From the NCBI GenBank assembly GCA_041653315.1, contig JBAZFO010000001.1, positions 1 to 43,644 on the forward strand: DNA of 43,644 nt, in the 5' to 3' direction. Within the stretch, counting starts at the first letter, position 1. Every line of letters begins with the position of its first letter. Source of the DNA: Candidatus Micrarchaeia archaeon (GTDB lineage Archaea > Micrarchaeota > Micrarchaeia > Anstonellales > JAHKLY01). The translations under genes and the position numbers were made by a program. The notes below the pieces were generated by a model that searched no databases, was not told where the DNA came from, and saw nothing but the letters and a program-made list of their open reading frames with translations. Shown piece after piece: positions 26,908 to 36,781 of this stretch.

Positions 26908-26956
26908 ATATTAAATGCAGGGGTGGCGGAGCCTGGTCAATCGCGCAGGACTTAAG

Positions 26957-27015
26957 TAAATCCCTTTTTCTTTGAAAAGAAAAAGGTTTTTATCCCAAAA
27001 AGAAACTTGGAAGAA
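26957..27015 (+). other. tRNA-Leu intron at 37/38 (59 nt, Y-R-R type)
   Basis: It begins TAAATCC, then a hairpin CCTTTTTCTT-tgaa-AAGAAAAAGG, spacer TTTTTATCCC and second purine arm AAAAAGAAA. It is almost identical in its core to the T-loop intron of tRNA-Ala at 42374. Confidence 0.85.
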
Positions 27016-27046
27016 ATCCTGTGACTTAGTGTCTGCGAGGGTTCAA

Positions 27047-27127
27047 TAAACTTTTTCTTTCTTACAAGAAAGTAAAAGTTTAATCAAAAAGAAAGAACTT
27101 GAAATAAGAAAGAAACTGGAAGAACAA
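27047..27127 (+). other. tRNA-Leu intron at 58/59 (81 nt, Y-R-R type)
   Basis: Pyrimidine arm CTTTTTCTTTCTT, purine arm AAGAAAGTAAAAG, spacer TTTAATC, second purine arm AAAAAGAAAGAA. The intron end GAAC pairs with exon GTTC as the 4-bp central helix, with AA-starting bulges on both sides. Confidence 0.85.
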
Positions 27128-27219
27128 ATCCCTTCCCCTGCACTTATTTTTTCAAAAAAATAGAAAGCTTTATATAATTTATATTTATTCTACTAATTAA
27201 AATAAAAAGGTGGAAGAGA

Positions 27220-28941
27220 TTGGACCCAGAAATATTTATTGAGTTAAGTAAAATTCTTGCAATAACTGTTTTTACTACAGGTTTATTTAGAATACTAAAA
27301 CAGCCTGCAACTATTGGTTATATTTTTAGTGGAATTTTAGCAGGACCTTTTTTTTTAAATATTATTAATTCTACTGGGGAAACTATAACTACCTTTTCTC
27401 AGATAGGCGTAGCATTACTTCTATTTTTTGTTGGGCTAAATCTAAACCCAAAAGTAATAAAAGATATAGGAAAAATAGCAGTATTAACTGGTGTAGGACA
27501 AGTTTTATTTACAACAGGAATCGGGTATTTAATAATCATCTCACTTGGATTTCCAACTATCACTGCAATATATATGGCAATTGCTCTTGCTTTTAGTAGT
27601 ACTATTATTATTATGAAATTATTATCTGATAAAGAGGATTTGGATTCACTTTATGGTAAAATATCAATTGGTTTTTTAATTGTTCAAGATTTTATCGCTA
27701 TTATTTTATTATTAATTATTTCCTCAATGAGTACTGGAGGAGATTTAGCAGCATTAATGATTGAAACAGTAATAAAAGGATTAATAGGTATCTCTCTTCT
27801 AGTAGCAATAGCAATTTACTTCCTTCCAACTATTCTCAAAAAAATTGCAAAATCACAAGAATTCTTACTTTTATTTTCATTAGCTTGGTGTTTTGCAATT
27901 GCATCTATTTTTCATTATATTAATTTTTCAATTGAAGCTGGTGCGTTACTAGCAGGTGTTGCTTTATCTATTTCTCCATATCATTTTGAAATAAGCTCAA
28001 AAATGAAACCATTAAGAGATTTTTTTATAATTTTATTTTTTATAATGCTTGGTTCTCAAATGATATTCTCAAATATTTTTGAAAATATAAATTCTATATT
28101 AATTCTATCTATTTTTGTTTTGATTGGAAATCCATTAATAGTTATGATTCTTATGGGTTTAGAAGGATATACAAAAAGGAATGGATTTTTAGCAGGCTTA
28201 ACTGTTGCACAAATAAGTGAATTCTCATTAATTGTTGTTGCAATGGGGGTATCTGTTGGACATATTACACAAGAAACTTTATCATTAGTAACTGCTATTG
28301 GATTAATAACTTTTGCAGGATCAACTTATATGATACTTTATTCTCACAAAATATATCCTATCCTATCAAAATACCTCTCTATTTTTGAAAGAAAAGGGAG
28401 AAAAGTTGATGAACATAAATATTATACAAATGAAGAATATGAAATAATTCTTTTTGGTTATAATAGAATTGGTTTTGATGTATTAGAATCTTTAAATAAA
28501 TTGAAAAAAAGATATTTAATAATTGACTATAATCCTGATACTATAATTAATTTATGTAAAGAAGGGCATAATTGCAGATACGGTGATGCAAATGATAGTG
28601 AATTACTAGATGAATTAAATTTTTCTAAAACTAAAATGATAATCTCTACAATTCCTATTTTAGAAACTAATTCTTTAATTATTAATAAAATTCGAGAAAA
28701 AAATAAGAAAATAATACTTGTTGCTGTTGCATATCAAATAGATGAAGCACTTAAATTATATGGCGATGGAGCAACTTATGTAATAATGCCTCATTTCTTA
28801 GGTGGAAAACAATTTTCTTCAATGATTCAAAAAAATAAATTAGATACAAAAAAATTCTTAAAAGAAAGAAGAAAACATATAGATAGTATGGCATATAGAA
28901 AAAAATTAGGCCAAGATCACCCAAAAAGAGAAAAAGCATAA
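27220..28941 (+). CDS. Kef-type CPA2 cation/proton antiporter with RCK (TrkA-N) domain
   Basis: 573 residues. The first 380 form about 12 membrane helices of the CPA2 family, with the conserved LLFFVGLNL and AFSSTIIIMKLL segments and the ion-binding QDFIAI region. A cytosolic RCK/TrkA-N domain follows, starting ILFGYNRIGFDVLESL (NAD-binding Gly pattern) with the acidic residue in YLIIDYNPD. It should exchange potassium or sodium for protons under nucleotide control. The start is TTG at 27220, supported by AAAGGTGG six bases before it. ATATTTATT- and TTTATATAA-like sequences just after tRNA-Leu could be its promoter. Confidence 0.92.
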   Translation: MDPEIFIELSKILAITVFTTGLFRILKQPATIGYIFSGILAGPFFLNIINSTGETITTFSQIGVALLLFFVGLNLNPKVIKDIGKIAVLTGVGQVLFTTGIGYLIIISLGFPTITAIYMAIALAFSSTIIIMKLLSDKEDLDSLYGKISIGFLIVQDFIAIILLLIISSMSTGGDLAALMIETVIKGLIGISLLVAIAIYFLPTILKKIAKSQEFLLLFSLAWCFAIASIFHYINFSIEAGALLAGVALSISPYHFEISSKMKPLRDFFIILFFIMLGSQMIFSNIFENINSILILSIFVLIGNPLIVMILMGLEGYTKRNGFLAGLTVAQISEFSLIVVAMGVSVGHITQETLSLVTAIGLITFAGSTYMILYSHKIYPILSKYLSIFERKGRKVDEHKYYTNEEYEIILFGYNRIGFDVLESLNKLKKRYLIIDYNPDTIINLCKEGHNCRYGDANDSELLDELNFSKTKMIISTIPILETNSLIINKIREKNKKIILVAVAYQIDEALKLYGDGATYVIMPHFLGGKQFSSMIQKNKLDTKKFLKERRKHIDSMAYRKKLGQDHPKREKA

Positions 28942-29012
28942 AAATAGCAGTTATAGAAAACCTTTTAAAGTGGTAAATATTTAAATAATATCACAAAAAA
29001 CAAGGTGATAAA

Positions 29013-29327
29013 ATGAAAACTGCAATAATAGGAAAAAATAATATTATTTTAATAGAAAAAAATGAAAGTGATTTAGGTGGAATAGAAATAAACGTTTCTT
29101 TTCAAAATAGGACTGGAACTAAACCAAAAATTAGTAAAGATATAGAAGCATTTAAACCATTAGAAATTGGGAAAAATCCAACTATATATGGAGAAAAAAC
29201 AATTCAAAATATAGAAAAACGAATAAGAGCAAGAGAAGAAAAAAAAAGAAGAATTATTGAAGCAAGAGAAATTGGGAAAAGAATAGAAAATAAAGAAACA
29301 GAAAAATTATTTTCTAGCAAAAACTAA
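29013..29327 (+). CDS. Small charged hypothetical protein
   Basis: 104 residues with no recognised domain. The first half is predicted beta-like (TAIIGKNNIILIEKNES). The second half is a highly charged helix (IEKRIRAREEKKRRIIEARE) that could bind nucleic acid or form a coiled coil. AAGGTGATAAA upstream is a strong ribosome binding site and TATTTAAATA is a plausible promoter, so it is probably real. Its last 21 bases overlap the 3' end of trmI on the other strand. Confidence 0.65.
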   Translation: MKTAIIGKNNIILIEKNESDLGGIEINVSFQNRTGTKPKISKDIEAFKPLEIGKNPTIYGEKTIQNIEKRIRAREEKKRRIIEAREIGKRIENKETEKLFSSKN

Positions 29328-29882
29328 ATATGCAGTATGTAAAAGACCATTATGAATTGGTCTTGTTCCTTTTTCTTTAACAATAAATTCTCTTTGAAAA
29401 GTCTCTATTGTAAAAATATCTTGAAATTTTAAATTTTCGCATTCATAAACAAACTCTTTAACTTGTTCTATATTAGTTAAATATCCAACTAAAAATTTTC
29501 CTTTTTTTAAACTATTTTTAGCATTTTTAATTGCTTTTTCAGCATTAGGCAAATCCAAAATAACTAAATCAACATTGGTTTCATCAAATTCTTCTTTTAC
29601 AACATCTTGGTTTTTAATTTCAATATTTGATAGTAAGGAACGTTTTATATTTTCTTTAGCAAATTCAAAAAATTTTGTATCTCTTTCATAAGTATAAACT
29701 TTTTTACAAATATTTGCTAATGAAACTGTTAAAAAAGCACTTCCTGTTCCTGCTTCAATACAAATTGAATCTTTTCCTATTCCTGTATACGCAATTATTT
29801 GTCCAAAATCTTTTGGTAAAACTACTGCCGGACCTCCTCTTTTTAAATTTTCTAAAATGGGATTTAATCTTAATTCTTCCAT
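29307..29882 (-). CDS. trmI: tRNA (adenine-N1)-methyltransferase TrmI-like
   Basis: 191 residues, compact for this family. It should methylate A58 (and A57 in archaea) of tRNA T-loops using SAM. Motifs: LKRGGPAVVLPKDFGQIIAY, the TrmI/GCD14 N-terminal feature; motif I EAGTGSAFLTVSLAN; YERDTKFFEFAKENI; motif IV VDLVILDLPNAEKA; and the C-terminal RPIHNGLLHTAYLVFARK. The short length reflects loss of most of the N-terminal beta-barrel. In this genome the target position lies beside the T-loop intron sites (58/59 and 59/60), so methylation probably follows splicing. It ends nine bases from the UbiA gene start on the same strand. Confidence 0.88.
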   Translation of the reverse strand: MEELRLNPILENLKRGGPAVVLPKDFGQIIAYTGIGKDSICIEAGTGSAFLTVSLANICKKVYTYERDTKFFEFAKENIKRSLLSNIEIKNQDVVKEEFDETNVDLVILDLPNAEKAIKNAKNSLKKGKFLVGYLTNIEQVKEFVYECENLKFQDIFTIETFQREFIVKEKGTRPIHNGLLHTAYLVFARK

Positions 29883-29890
29883 ATCATCAC

Positions 29891-30751
<861 letters not shown>

Positions 30752-30769
30752 AAATAAACTATAATATGA

Positions 30770-30782
30770 AACATTTAAATAC
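30770..30782 (+). promoter_or_regulatory. TATA box of the agmatinase gene
   Basis: ACATTTAAATACT lies about 35 bases before ATG 30811. A start about 25 bases downstream would give a very short leader, and no ribosome binding site is visible, so the mRNA may be nearly leaderless. Confidence 0.45.
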
Positions 30783-30810
30783 TTACAACCATATTAAATA
30801 ATAGATATTT

Positions 30811-31674
30811 ATGGAACCTTTTTACTCATTACCATATACCTTTTTAGGATTGGAAAAAACTAAAGAAGCCTTTCAAAGCGCAAAAGTAGTTATATTACTA
30901 GTTCCTTATGATGGAACTCAATATCCATACAAAGGCGCTGCTAATGGTCCAAGAGCAATAATAGAAGCTTCAAGACATATTGAAACATATGATCCTGAAT
31001 TTGATAAAGATTTGGGAGATATTGGAATTTATACATTAGATGAATTAGAAATAAGTTTAGAAAGTTCTTTAGAAACAATAAAAAGAGTGCAAGAAACAAT
31101 TGAAGAAATTTTAGATAATAAAAAATTTCCTTTACTTTTAGGTGGAGAACATTCTATTTCTTTAGGTGCAGTAAGAGCAATAAATGCAAAAATGGAAAAT
31201 GTTTCTGTTCTACAATTAGATGCACACGCAGATTTAAGAGATGAGTTTAAAGGATGTAAATATGCGCACACGTGTGTAATGAGAAGAATAAATGAAATAT
31301 CTCCACATTATATTGGAATAGGAATAAGAAGCATGTCAAAAGAAGAAAAAGAATTTATTGAAGAAAATAAATTAGATGTTTTTGGAATTGATTTTGACAC
31401 AGATCAAATTTTAGAAAAATTAAAAGATAAAGTATATATTACAATTGATTTAGATGTATTTGATCCTTCTTTAATTCCTTCAGTTGGAAATCCAGAACCA
31501 GAAGGTTTATTTTGGATTGAAATTTTAGAATTACTAAAAAGAGTTTCTCAAGAAAAAGAAATTGTAGGAATAGATATAGTTGAATTATCTCCAAAAGAAA
31601 ATAAAACATCAGATATTTTAACAGTTAAATTAATTTGTAAAATCTTAGGTTTTTCTTTCTTTTCAAAGTTTTAA
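30811..31674 (+). CDS. speB: Agmatinase / ureohydrolase
   Basis: 287 residues of the arginase-agmatinase family. It removes urea from agmatine to give putrescine, or acts on a related guanidino compound. Dinuclear manganese-binding motifs are intact: LLGGEHSISLGAV (about 110), LQLDAHADLRDEF (about 135) and ITIDLDVFDPSLIPSVG (about 210). PYDGTQYPYKGAANGPRAI near the N-terminus fits agmatinases. The last 50 bases overlap the convergent enolase gene. Arginine decarboxylase is not in the window. Confidence 0.93.
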   Translation: MEPFYSLPYTFLGLEKTKEAFQSAKVVILLVPYDGTQYPYKGAANGPRAIIEASRHIETYDPEFDKDLGDIGIYTLDELEISLESSLETIKRVQETIEEILDNKKFPLLLGGEHSISLGAVRAINAKMENVSVLQLDAHADLRDEFKGCKYAHTCVMRRINEISPHYIGIGIRSMSKEEKEFIEENKLDVFGIDFDTDQILEKLKDKVYITIDLDVFDPSLIPSVGNPEPEGLFWIEILELLKRVSQEKEIVGIDIVELSPKENKTSDILTVKLICKILGFSFFSKF

Positions 31675-32926
31675 AATTAACACCGGCATAAACTGCATTT
31701 TTACCTAATTTTTCTTCAATACGTAATAAACGATTGTATTTTGCAGTTCTTTCAGTTCTCGCAGGAGCTCCTGTTTTAATTTGGCCTGTTTCTAAACCAA
31801 CTGCTAAATCTGCTATTAAAGTATCTTCTGTCTCCCCACTTCTGTGTGAAACAACAACATTTAATCCTCTTTGATAACATACTTTAACTGCTTCAAAAGA
31901 CTCAGCTATTGTTCCAACCTGATTTACTTTTAATAATAAAGTATTCATTGAATTTTGGGAGATAGCTTTTTCAATTCTTTGTATATTAGTAACAGTTAAA
32001 TCATCACCAATAATTTGAACATCTTCACCTATTCTTTTATTAAGAATTGAAAAAGAATTAAAATCCTCTTCATCAAAAGGATCTTCAATACTTATAATGG
32101 GATATTTTGCAACTAAATTTTCATAATAATCAACAAGTTCATAAGATTCTAAATTTTTGCCGTCTATAAAATATCTATTGGTGTGTTTATTATAAAAAGA
32201 AGAAGCTGCTGCATCTAATCCGATAAATACTTTACCTTCATACCCAGATTCTTTAATTGCATAAGTTATTGCATTTAATGCTTCTTCAGAGGTTTTAAAA
32301 TTAGGTGCATATCCTCCTTCATCTCCAACATTTTTACTATTTTTTCCATAGTTTACTTCTAAATATTTACCTAAATTATGATATACTTCAGATCCCCATT
32401 GAATAGCTTCCTTAAATGAAGAAGCCATTATTGGAAGTATCATAAATTCTTGGATAGCAAGAGAATTACCGCCGTGCTGTCCTCCATTTATTATATTCAT
32501 CATAGGAATAGGTAAAATTGTTCCACCTAAATATTCATATACTTCTTTCCTTTCTGCTTTTGCTGCTGCTTTTAACATTGCCATTGAAACGGCGGTTGTT
32601 GCGTTTGCACCTAAATTAGATTTATTTTGCATATTATCTAGTTTAATCATTTTTCTATCTAATTTGTTGTGAATAGAAATTTCTTCACCTTTCAATAAAT
32701 TATTTATTTTTGTATTTACATTTTCTACTGCTTTTAAAACTCCCTTTCCTTTAAATCTTTTAATATCATTATCCCTTAATTCTAATGCTTCATGAATACC
32801 TGTTGATGCCCCACTTGGTGCTGCTGCTCGTGAAATCTTTGTTCCTATATATAAATCAACTTCTATTGTGGGATTTCCTCTAGAATCTAAAATTTCTCTA
32901 GCAAATAGTTTTTTTATTTTTGGCAT
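31625..32926 (-). CDS. eno: Enolase
   Basis: 433 residues from ATG 32926; an upstream in-frame ATG at 32944 would add six residues, but the family begins MPKIKKLFAREILDSRGNPT. Catalyses 2-phosphoglycerate to phosphoenolpyruvate in glycolysis. Motifs: SGASTGIHEALELRD, the metal-binding and catalytic regions GLDAAASSF, ISIEDPFDEED, IIGDDLTVTN, LLLKVNQVGT and VVSHRSGETEDTLIADLAVG. The C-terminus has about 14 residues beyond the usual AGVNF end (KRKKNLRFYKLI), encoded in the region overlapping speB on the other strand. Confidence 0.96.
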   Translation of the reverse strand: MPKIKKLFAREILDSRGNPTIEVDLYIGTKISRAAAPSGASTGIHEALELRDNDIKRFKGKGVLKAVENVNTKINNLLKGEEISIHNKLDRKMIKLDNMQNKSNLGANATTAVSMAMLKAAAKAERKEVYEYLGGTILPIPMMNIINGGQHGGNSLAIQEFMILPIMASSFKEAIQWGSEVYHNLGKYLEVNYGKNSKNVGDEGGYAPNFKTSEEALNAITYAIKESGYEGKVFIGLDAAASSFYNKHTNRYFIDGKNLESYELVDYYENLVAKYPIISIEDPFDEEDFNSFSILNKRIGEDVQIIGDDLTVTNIQRIEKAISQNSMNTLLLKVNQVGTIAESFEAVKVCYQRGLNVVVSHRSGETEDTLIADLAVGLETGQIKTGAPARTERTAKYNRLLRIEEKLGKNAVYAGVNFKTLKRKKNLRFYKLI

Positions 32927-32988
32927 AAAACCACCTAACCTCAATTAAAACAATAAGATTTATATTTTATACCTTTTTATATTTAATT

Positions 32989-33792
32989 ATGAAATTAATT
33001 GCTATTATATTTATTATAATAATTGGAATGTGTTTTGCTTCAATTGAATTAATAGAACCAATATCAAAAAATGTAAAAAATGGGGAATTAATTTATTTAG
33101 GTGCAATAGGACCTGGTCAAACAATAGGCATCTCTTTTAATCCAGAAATTAAAGAAGGTGGAAAATACGGAACTGGTGGATTTTGGGATTATATTGAAGT
33201 GACCACAGTACCAGAAGAATGGAAATCCTCAGATAGTAAATTATATTCTAATCCTTCTCAAATTGAAATTACAGCTTCAAAAAATGCACCAGAAGGTAAT
33301 TACAGTTCAACAATAACAATTTTTGATGAAGATAATGCTGATGAATTAGGAAATATAACATTATATTTAATAACTGAAATTAAACATGACATCATGGATT
33401 TTGAAGTTTCACCAAAAACAAAAATAACTGGGGCAAATCAACCAGCAGTTTTTACAATAAAAATAAAAAACAAAGGACTAGTACAAGATAAATTTGAAAT
33501 AAGCTCTTCAGATATCCCTGATTGGACTTTTAAGAAAAGTGTTTATGTCCCTGGAAATAGTGAAAAAGAAATTTTATATGAAGTTGTTGGAAAAGAAAAG
33601 GCTGAATATGATATTTTTATAAAATCCACTTCAGAAAGTTCAGATATAATCACAGAATCTGAAAAGGTGCATATAAAAATAGAAACAAATCTAATTTCAG
33701 ATTGGAAAGCAACAAATAATGGATTATTAATTTTTCCTATTATTGAAGCTCCTATTTATTCTTTAATGGGTTTAATAAGTAACTTATTCTAG
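32989..33792 (+). CDS. Secreted beta-sandwich protein with C-terminal membrane segment
   Basis: 267 residues. Signal peptide MKLIAIIFIIIIGMCFA, then two Ig-like beta regions. The second (DFEVSPKTKITGANQPAVFT, then IKIKNKGLVQDKFEI) matches the NEW3/CARDB-type pattern of archaeal surface proteins. The end is hydrophobic (IFPIIEAPIYSLMGLISNLF) and could tether it to the membrane. Several N-x-S/T sequons (NYSS, NITL) could be used by AglB. Function is unknown. It is divergent from enolase, and Elp3 follows 10 bases after its stop. Confidence 0.8.
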   Translation: MKLIAIIFIIIIGMCFASIELIEPISKNVKNGELIYLGAIGPGQTIGISFNPEIKEGGKYGTGGFWDYIEVTTVPEEWKSSDSKLYSNPSQIEITASKNAPEGNYSSTITIFDEDNADELGNITLYLITEIKHDIMDFEVSPKTKITGANQPAVFTIKIKNKGLVQDKFEISSSDIPDWTFKKSVYVPGNSEKEILYEVVGKEKAEYDIFIKSTSESSDIITESEKVHIKIETNLISDWKATNNGLLIFPIIEAPIYSLMGLISNLF

Positions 33793-33802
33793 TTGATATA
33801 AA

Positions 33803-35332
33803 ATGAAAAAAGCAATTGAAGAAATAGTTAAAGAATTCCTTAAAAATCCAGAAAAAGATATTGAATTAATTAAAAGAGAGATATGTAAAAAATACTCTTT
33901 GAAAACATTTATACGAAATTCAGATATAATAAAAGAATTAAAACAAGAAAAAAAATTAGATAAAAATTTATTATTAATATTAAAAAAATCTCCTTCTAGA
34001 ACTATGTCTGGAGTAACTCCTGTTGCAGTAATGTCTTTTTCTGGCTGTCCACATTCTGGGTGCATTTATTGTCCTCGCGGAAAAGAAGCTGCTCAAAGTT
34101 ATACTGGAGAAGAACCTGCTGCTTTAAGAGCAAGACAAAATAATTTTGATGCTTATAAACAAGTTAAAGCACGTTTAAAACAATATAAAGAAATGGGACA
34201 TTCGATGGACAAATGCGAATTAATAATAATGGGAGGTACATTTTTATCAAATAAAGAAAAATATAAAAAATCATTTATCAAAGACTGTTTTGATGCTTTT
34301 AATAATAAAAAAAGTAAAACATTAAAAGAAGCCCAAAAATTAAACGAAAAGGCAGAACATAGAATTGTAGGTTTAACAATTGAAACTCGGCCGGATTATG
34401 TTTTTATTGATGAAATGCTTTCATATGGATGCACTCGTGTAGAATTAGGAGTTCAAGTTTTATCTGATAAAATTTATAAAAAAGTTAATAGGGGCCATTC
34501 ATTAAAAGATGTAATTGATGCAACTAAAAAATGTAAAGAAGCAGGTCTTAAAATAACATATCACATTATGCCTGGCCTATTTCAAACACCAAAACAAGAT
34601 ATTCAAATGTTTAAAAAATTATTTTCTGATTCTGATTTTAAACCAGACATGCTTAAAATTTATCCAACAATGGTTATGGAAAATACAAAACTTTATGATA
34701 TATGGAAAAAAGGAAAATTCAAACCTTATTCTGCTGAACAAGCAGCAGAAGTAATTTCTGAATGCTATAAATATATTCCAGAATACGTTCGTGTTATGCG
34801 TGTTCAAAGAGATATCCCTACTCCTTTAATTACGGCAGGAGTTGAAAAAAGCAATTTAAGACAATTAGTTGAAGAAAAATGTAAAAAGAAAAAAATTAAA
34901 ATTAAAGAAATACGTTATAGAGAAGCAGGATTGCAAAAATATAAATTTGGAAAAGATATTCAAGAAAAAAATATTAAATTAAAAATAAAAAAATATACTG
35001 CTTCTGAAGGAACAGAATATTTCATTTCTTTTGAAGACACAAAAAATAATATTTTAATTGGTTTTGTACGTTTAAGAATTTGCGCAGATAAAAAAGCAAT
35101 TGTTAGAGAACTTCATGTTTATGGTTCTGAAATAAATATTGGTTTAGATTCTAATGAATCAGTTCAACATAAAGGATATGGAAAGCGCTTGTTAAAAAAA
35201 GCAGAGGAAATTACAAAGAAAAATAAAATAAATAAATTATATATTATTTCAGGTATTGGTGTGCGCGAATATTATTACAAATTAGGATATTCTTTAGATG
35301 GTTTTTATGTTAGTAAAATCATTAATAAATAG
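33803..35332 (+). CDS. elp3: Elp3 tRNA U34 carboxymethyltransferase (radical SAM plus GNAT)
   Basis: 509 residues. Elp3 adds a carboxymethyl group to uridine 34 of tRNA anticodons. The radical-SAM cluster motif is GCPHSGCIYCPRGKEAA near residue 80 (the C-x4-C-x2-C form of Elp3). It is followed by YTGEEPAALRARQNNFDAY, the LGVQVLSD segment and HIMPGLFQTP. The C-terminal GNAT domain has VRELHVYGSE, HKGYGKRLLKKAEEI and a Tyr-rich end (VREYYYKLGYSLDG). Length and order agree with archaeal Elp3. It modifies TNN-anticodon tRNAs, such as the tRNA-Leu(TAA), tRNA-Ala(TGC) and tRNA-Gln(TTG) found here. Confidence 0.96.
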   Translation: MKKAIEEIVKEFLKNPEKDIELIKREICKKYSLKTFIRNSDIIKELKQEKKLDKNLLLILKKSPSRTMSGVTPVAVMSFSGCPHSGCIYCPRGKEAAQSYTGEEPAALRARQNNFDAYKQVKARLKQYKEMGHSMDKCELIIMGGTFLSNKEKYKKSFIKDCFDAFNNKKSKTLKEAQKLNEKAEHRIVGLTIETRPDYVFIDEMLSYGCTRVELGVQVLSDKIYKKVNRGHSLKDVIDATKKCKEAGLKITYHIMPGLFQTPKQDIQMFKKLFSDSDFKPDMLKIYPTMVMENTKLYDIWKKGKFKPYSAEQAAEVISECYKYIPEYVRVMRVQRDIPTPLITAGVEKSNLRQLVEEKCKKKKIKIKEIRYREAGLQKYKFGKDIQEKNIKLKIKKYTASEGTEYFISFEDTKNNILIGFVRLRICADKKAIVRELHVYGSEINIGLDSNESVQHKGYGKRLLKKAEEITKKNKINKLYIISGIGVREYYYKLGYSLDGFYVSKIINK

Positions 35333-35333
35333 A

Positions 35334-35344
35334 TTTATAAAGAG
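35334..35344 (+). promoter_or_regulatory. TATA box TTTATAAAGAG before the JAB-like gene
   Basis: TTTATAAAGAG immediately follows the elp3 stop and lies 20 bases before the ATG at 35364, so the transcript should be leaderless or nearly so. The same 11 bases occur before the 16S gene and the tRNA-Ala/Gln genes. Confidence 0.6.
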
Positions 35345-35363
35345 TGGTAAGTAGAATATTATT

Positions 35364-36137
35364 ATGTTTAAAGACCAAGAGCGCATCAAAAAAATAAAAT
35401 CCTCAATTAAAGAAAGGATAGAAGACCAAAGAAGAGCATTCAAAGATTTTAAAAGTTATGCGCCTAATATACCCAACTCCTCACAAGAAAAAATAAGAAA
35501 AAAATGGGATAATTTAAAACCAATAATAAGTAATTTAGAAGAATTATTAAAAAAAGAACCAACATTTGATAATATTTTAAAACTATTTGAAGGGGTAAAT
35601 GATTTAGAAGAAAATCCATTAGGTTTTGGAAAAGTTCCAGGTAATGAACTTTTAAATGAAATCTTACTTTCTGAAGAATATATAGGATACATTAATACTA
35701 TCCTTAAAAAAATAAATATGATTGATATTTCTTCAATAGAAATTTCAAAAAAAGATTTAATTGATGTTTTAGAGAGAACAAAAAATATCCCAGAAAATCA
35801 TGAACTTTGGGGAACAGCAAGATTAAATAAAAATAAATTAGAAATATCTTCATGTGGTCTAAACACAAAACCCCTTTCGGCAGATGCTAGATTTTCTACT
35901 TTAATTTTTTCAAACTCACTATTTTATTGGCATACGCACCCAAAGGGAACTAATACTAATTTTTCGTGGGATGATAAAATGAGTTCAGAAATAAATAGAA
36001 TTCCTCTTATATTAATTACAGAAGAGAATGAAGAATATATTGCAAAAATTTATGTCCCCTTTTCTTTATATACACAAACACCACATAGTAAATTTAAAGA
36101 ACTAAAAGGTTTTACATACTCATTAATCATTTGTTAA
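35364..36137 (+). CDS. JAB/MPN-like metalloprotease-domain protein
   Basis: 257 residues. The N-terminal 140 are helical and charged. The C-terminal part has a JAMM-like zinc motif: FYWHTHPKGTNTNFSWDDKM, i.e. His-Thr-His-Pro, eight residues, then Ser-x-x-Asp. The classic spacing is seven, so this is a variant. The following LILITEENEEYIAKIYVPF fits the last beta strands of that fold. Such domains cleave isopeptide bonds or process ubiquitin-like proteins, but no ubiquitin-like gene is seen. The assignment rests on this motif alone. Confidence 0.7.
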   Translation: MFKDQERIKKIKSSIKERIEDQRRAFKDFKSYAPNIPNSSQEKIRKKWDNLKPIISNLEELLKKEPTFDNILKLFEGVNDLEENPLGFGKVPGNELLNEILLSEEYIGYINTILKKINMIDISSIEISKKDLIDVLERTKNIPENHELWGTARLNKNKLEISSCGLNTKPLSADARFSTLIFSNSLFYWHTHPKGTNTNFSWDDKMSSEINRIPLILITEENEEYIAKIYVPFSLYTQTPHSKFKELKGFTYSLIIC

Positions 36138-36166
36138 ATTAATAAATTCAAAATCCTAACAAAACA

Positions 36167-36177
36167 TTTATAAAGAG
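36167..36177 (+). promoter_or_regulatory. TATA box of the 16S rRNA transcription unit
   Basis: TTTATAAAGAG at 36167-36177 predicts a start near 36195 and a leader of about 215 bases. The leader contains a hairpin ACTCTT-gaaa-AAGAGT (near 36245-36262) and a GTGCGC/GCGCAA inverted stretch near 36218. No gene is seen in 36138-36408; reading frames there look like chance. Confidence 0.65.
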
Positions 36178-36742
36178 ATGTCATCTATAACTATAACACT
36201 AATTTTATTTCCAACGTGCGCTTGCGCAAACGAGGAAATTCTTAACTCTTGAAAAAGAGTAACTTTTGTAAATTGAAATCTAATTATTATTGGATTTGTC
36301 GCAGGCTTCAAATGTATTGATAAAAGGAGTAAAAGACGTAAGTGGTGAAAACCCAAAAGTCAATTCAAGTCTTGTTAATACAGTATAGTGTGCTCAAAAA
36401 TAGGATCAATTCCAGTTGATCCTGCTGGAGGGTACTGCTTTCAGAATTCGATTAAGCCATGCAAGTCAGCCCTTTCACTTGGAAGGACGGCAAACGGCTG
36501 AGTAACACGTAGTCAATCTGCCCTAAGGACGAACATAACCTTGAGAAATTGAGGGGAATCTTCGATAGATAATAGATACTGGAATGTTCTATTGTCCAAA
36601 TAGATTGTGAATTGGAGCAATTCTGCCTTAGGATGAGACTGCGGCCGATCAGGCTGTTGGTGAGGTAACTGCTCACCAAACCTATAATCGGTAGGGGCAT
36701 TGGGAGATGGAGCCCCCAGAAGGGAACTGAGACAAGGTCCCT

Positions 36743-36781
<39 letters not shown>

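Larger units (their letters stand above)
26917..27142 (+). tRNA. tRNA-Leu (TAA) with two introns
   Basis: The acceptor stem GCAGGGG pairs with CCCCTGC (27135-27141), followed by discriminator A. The D-arm is GCGGAGCCTGGTCAATCGC. The anticodon stem CAGGA/TCCTG closes loop CTTAAGA with anticodon TAA. The variable arm GAC-TTAGT-GTC marks class II. The T-stem GAGGG/CCCTT closes loop TTCAAAT. Two introns interrupt it: 26957-27015 at 37/38 and 27047-27127 at 58/59. Removing both leaves 86 nt, right for tRNA-Leu. In the T-loop intron the exon GTTC pairs with intron GAAC, with AA bulges on both sides, which fits a BHB splice site. A T-rich stretch follows the gene. Confidence 0.92.
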
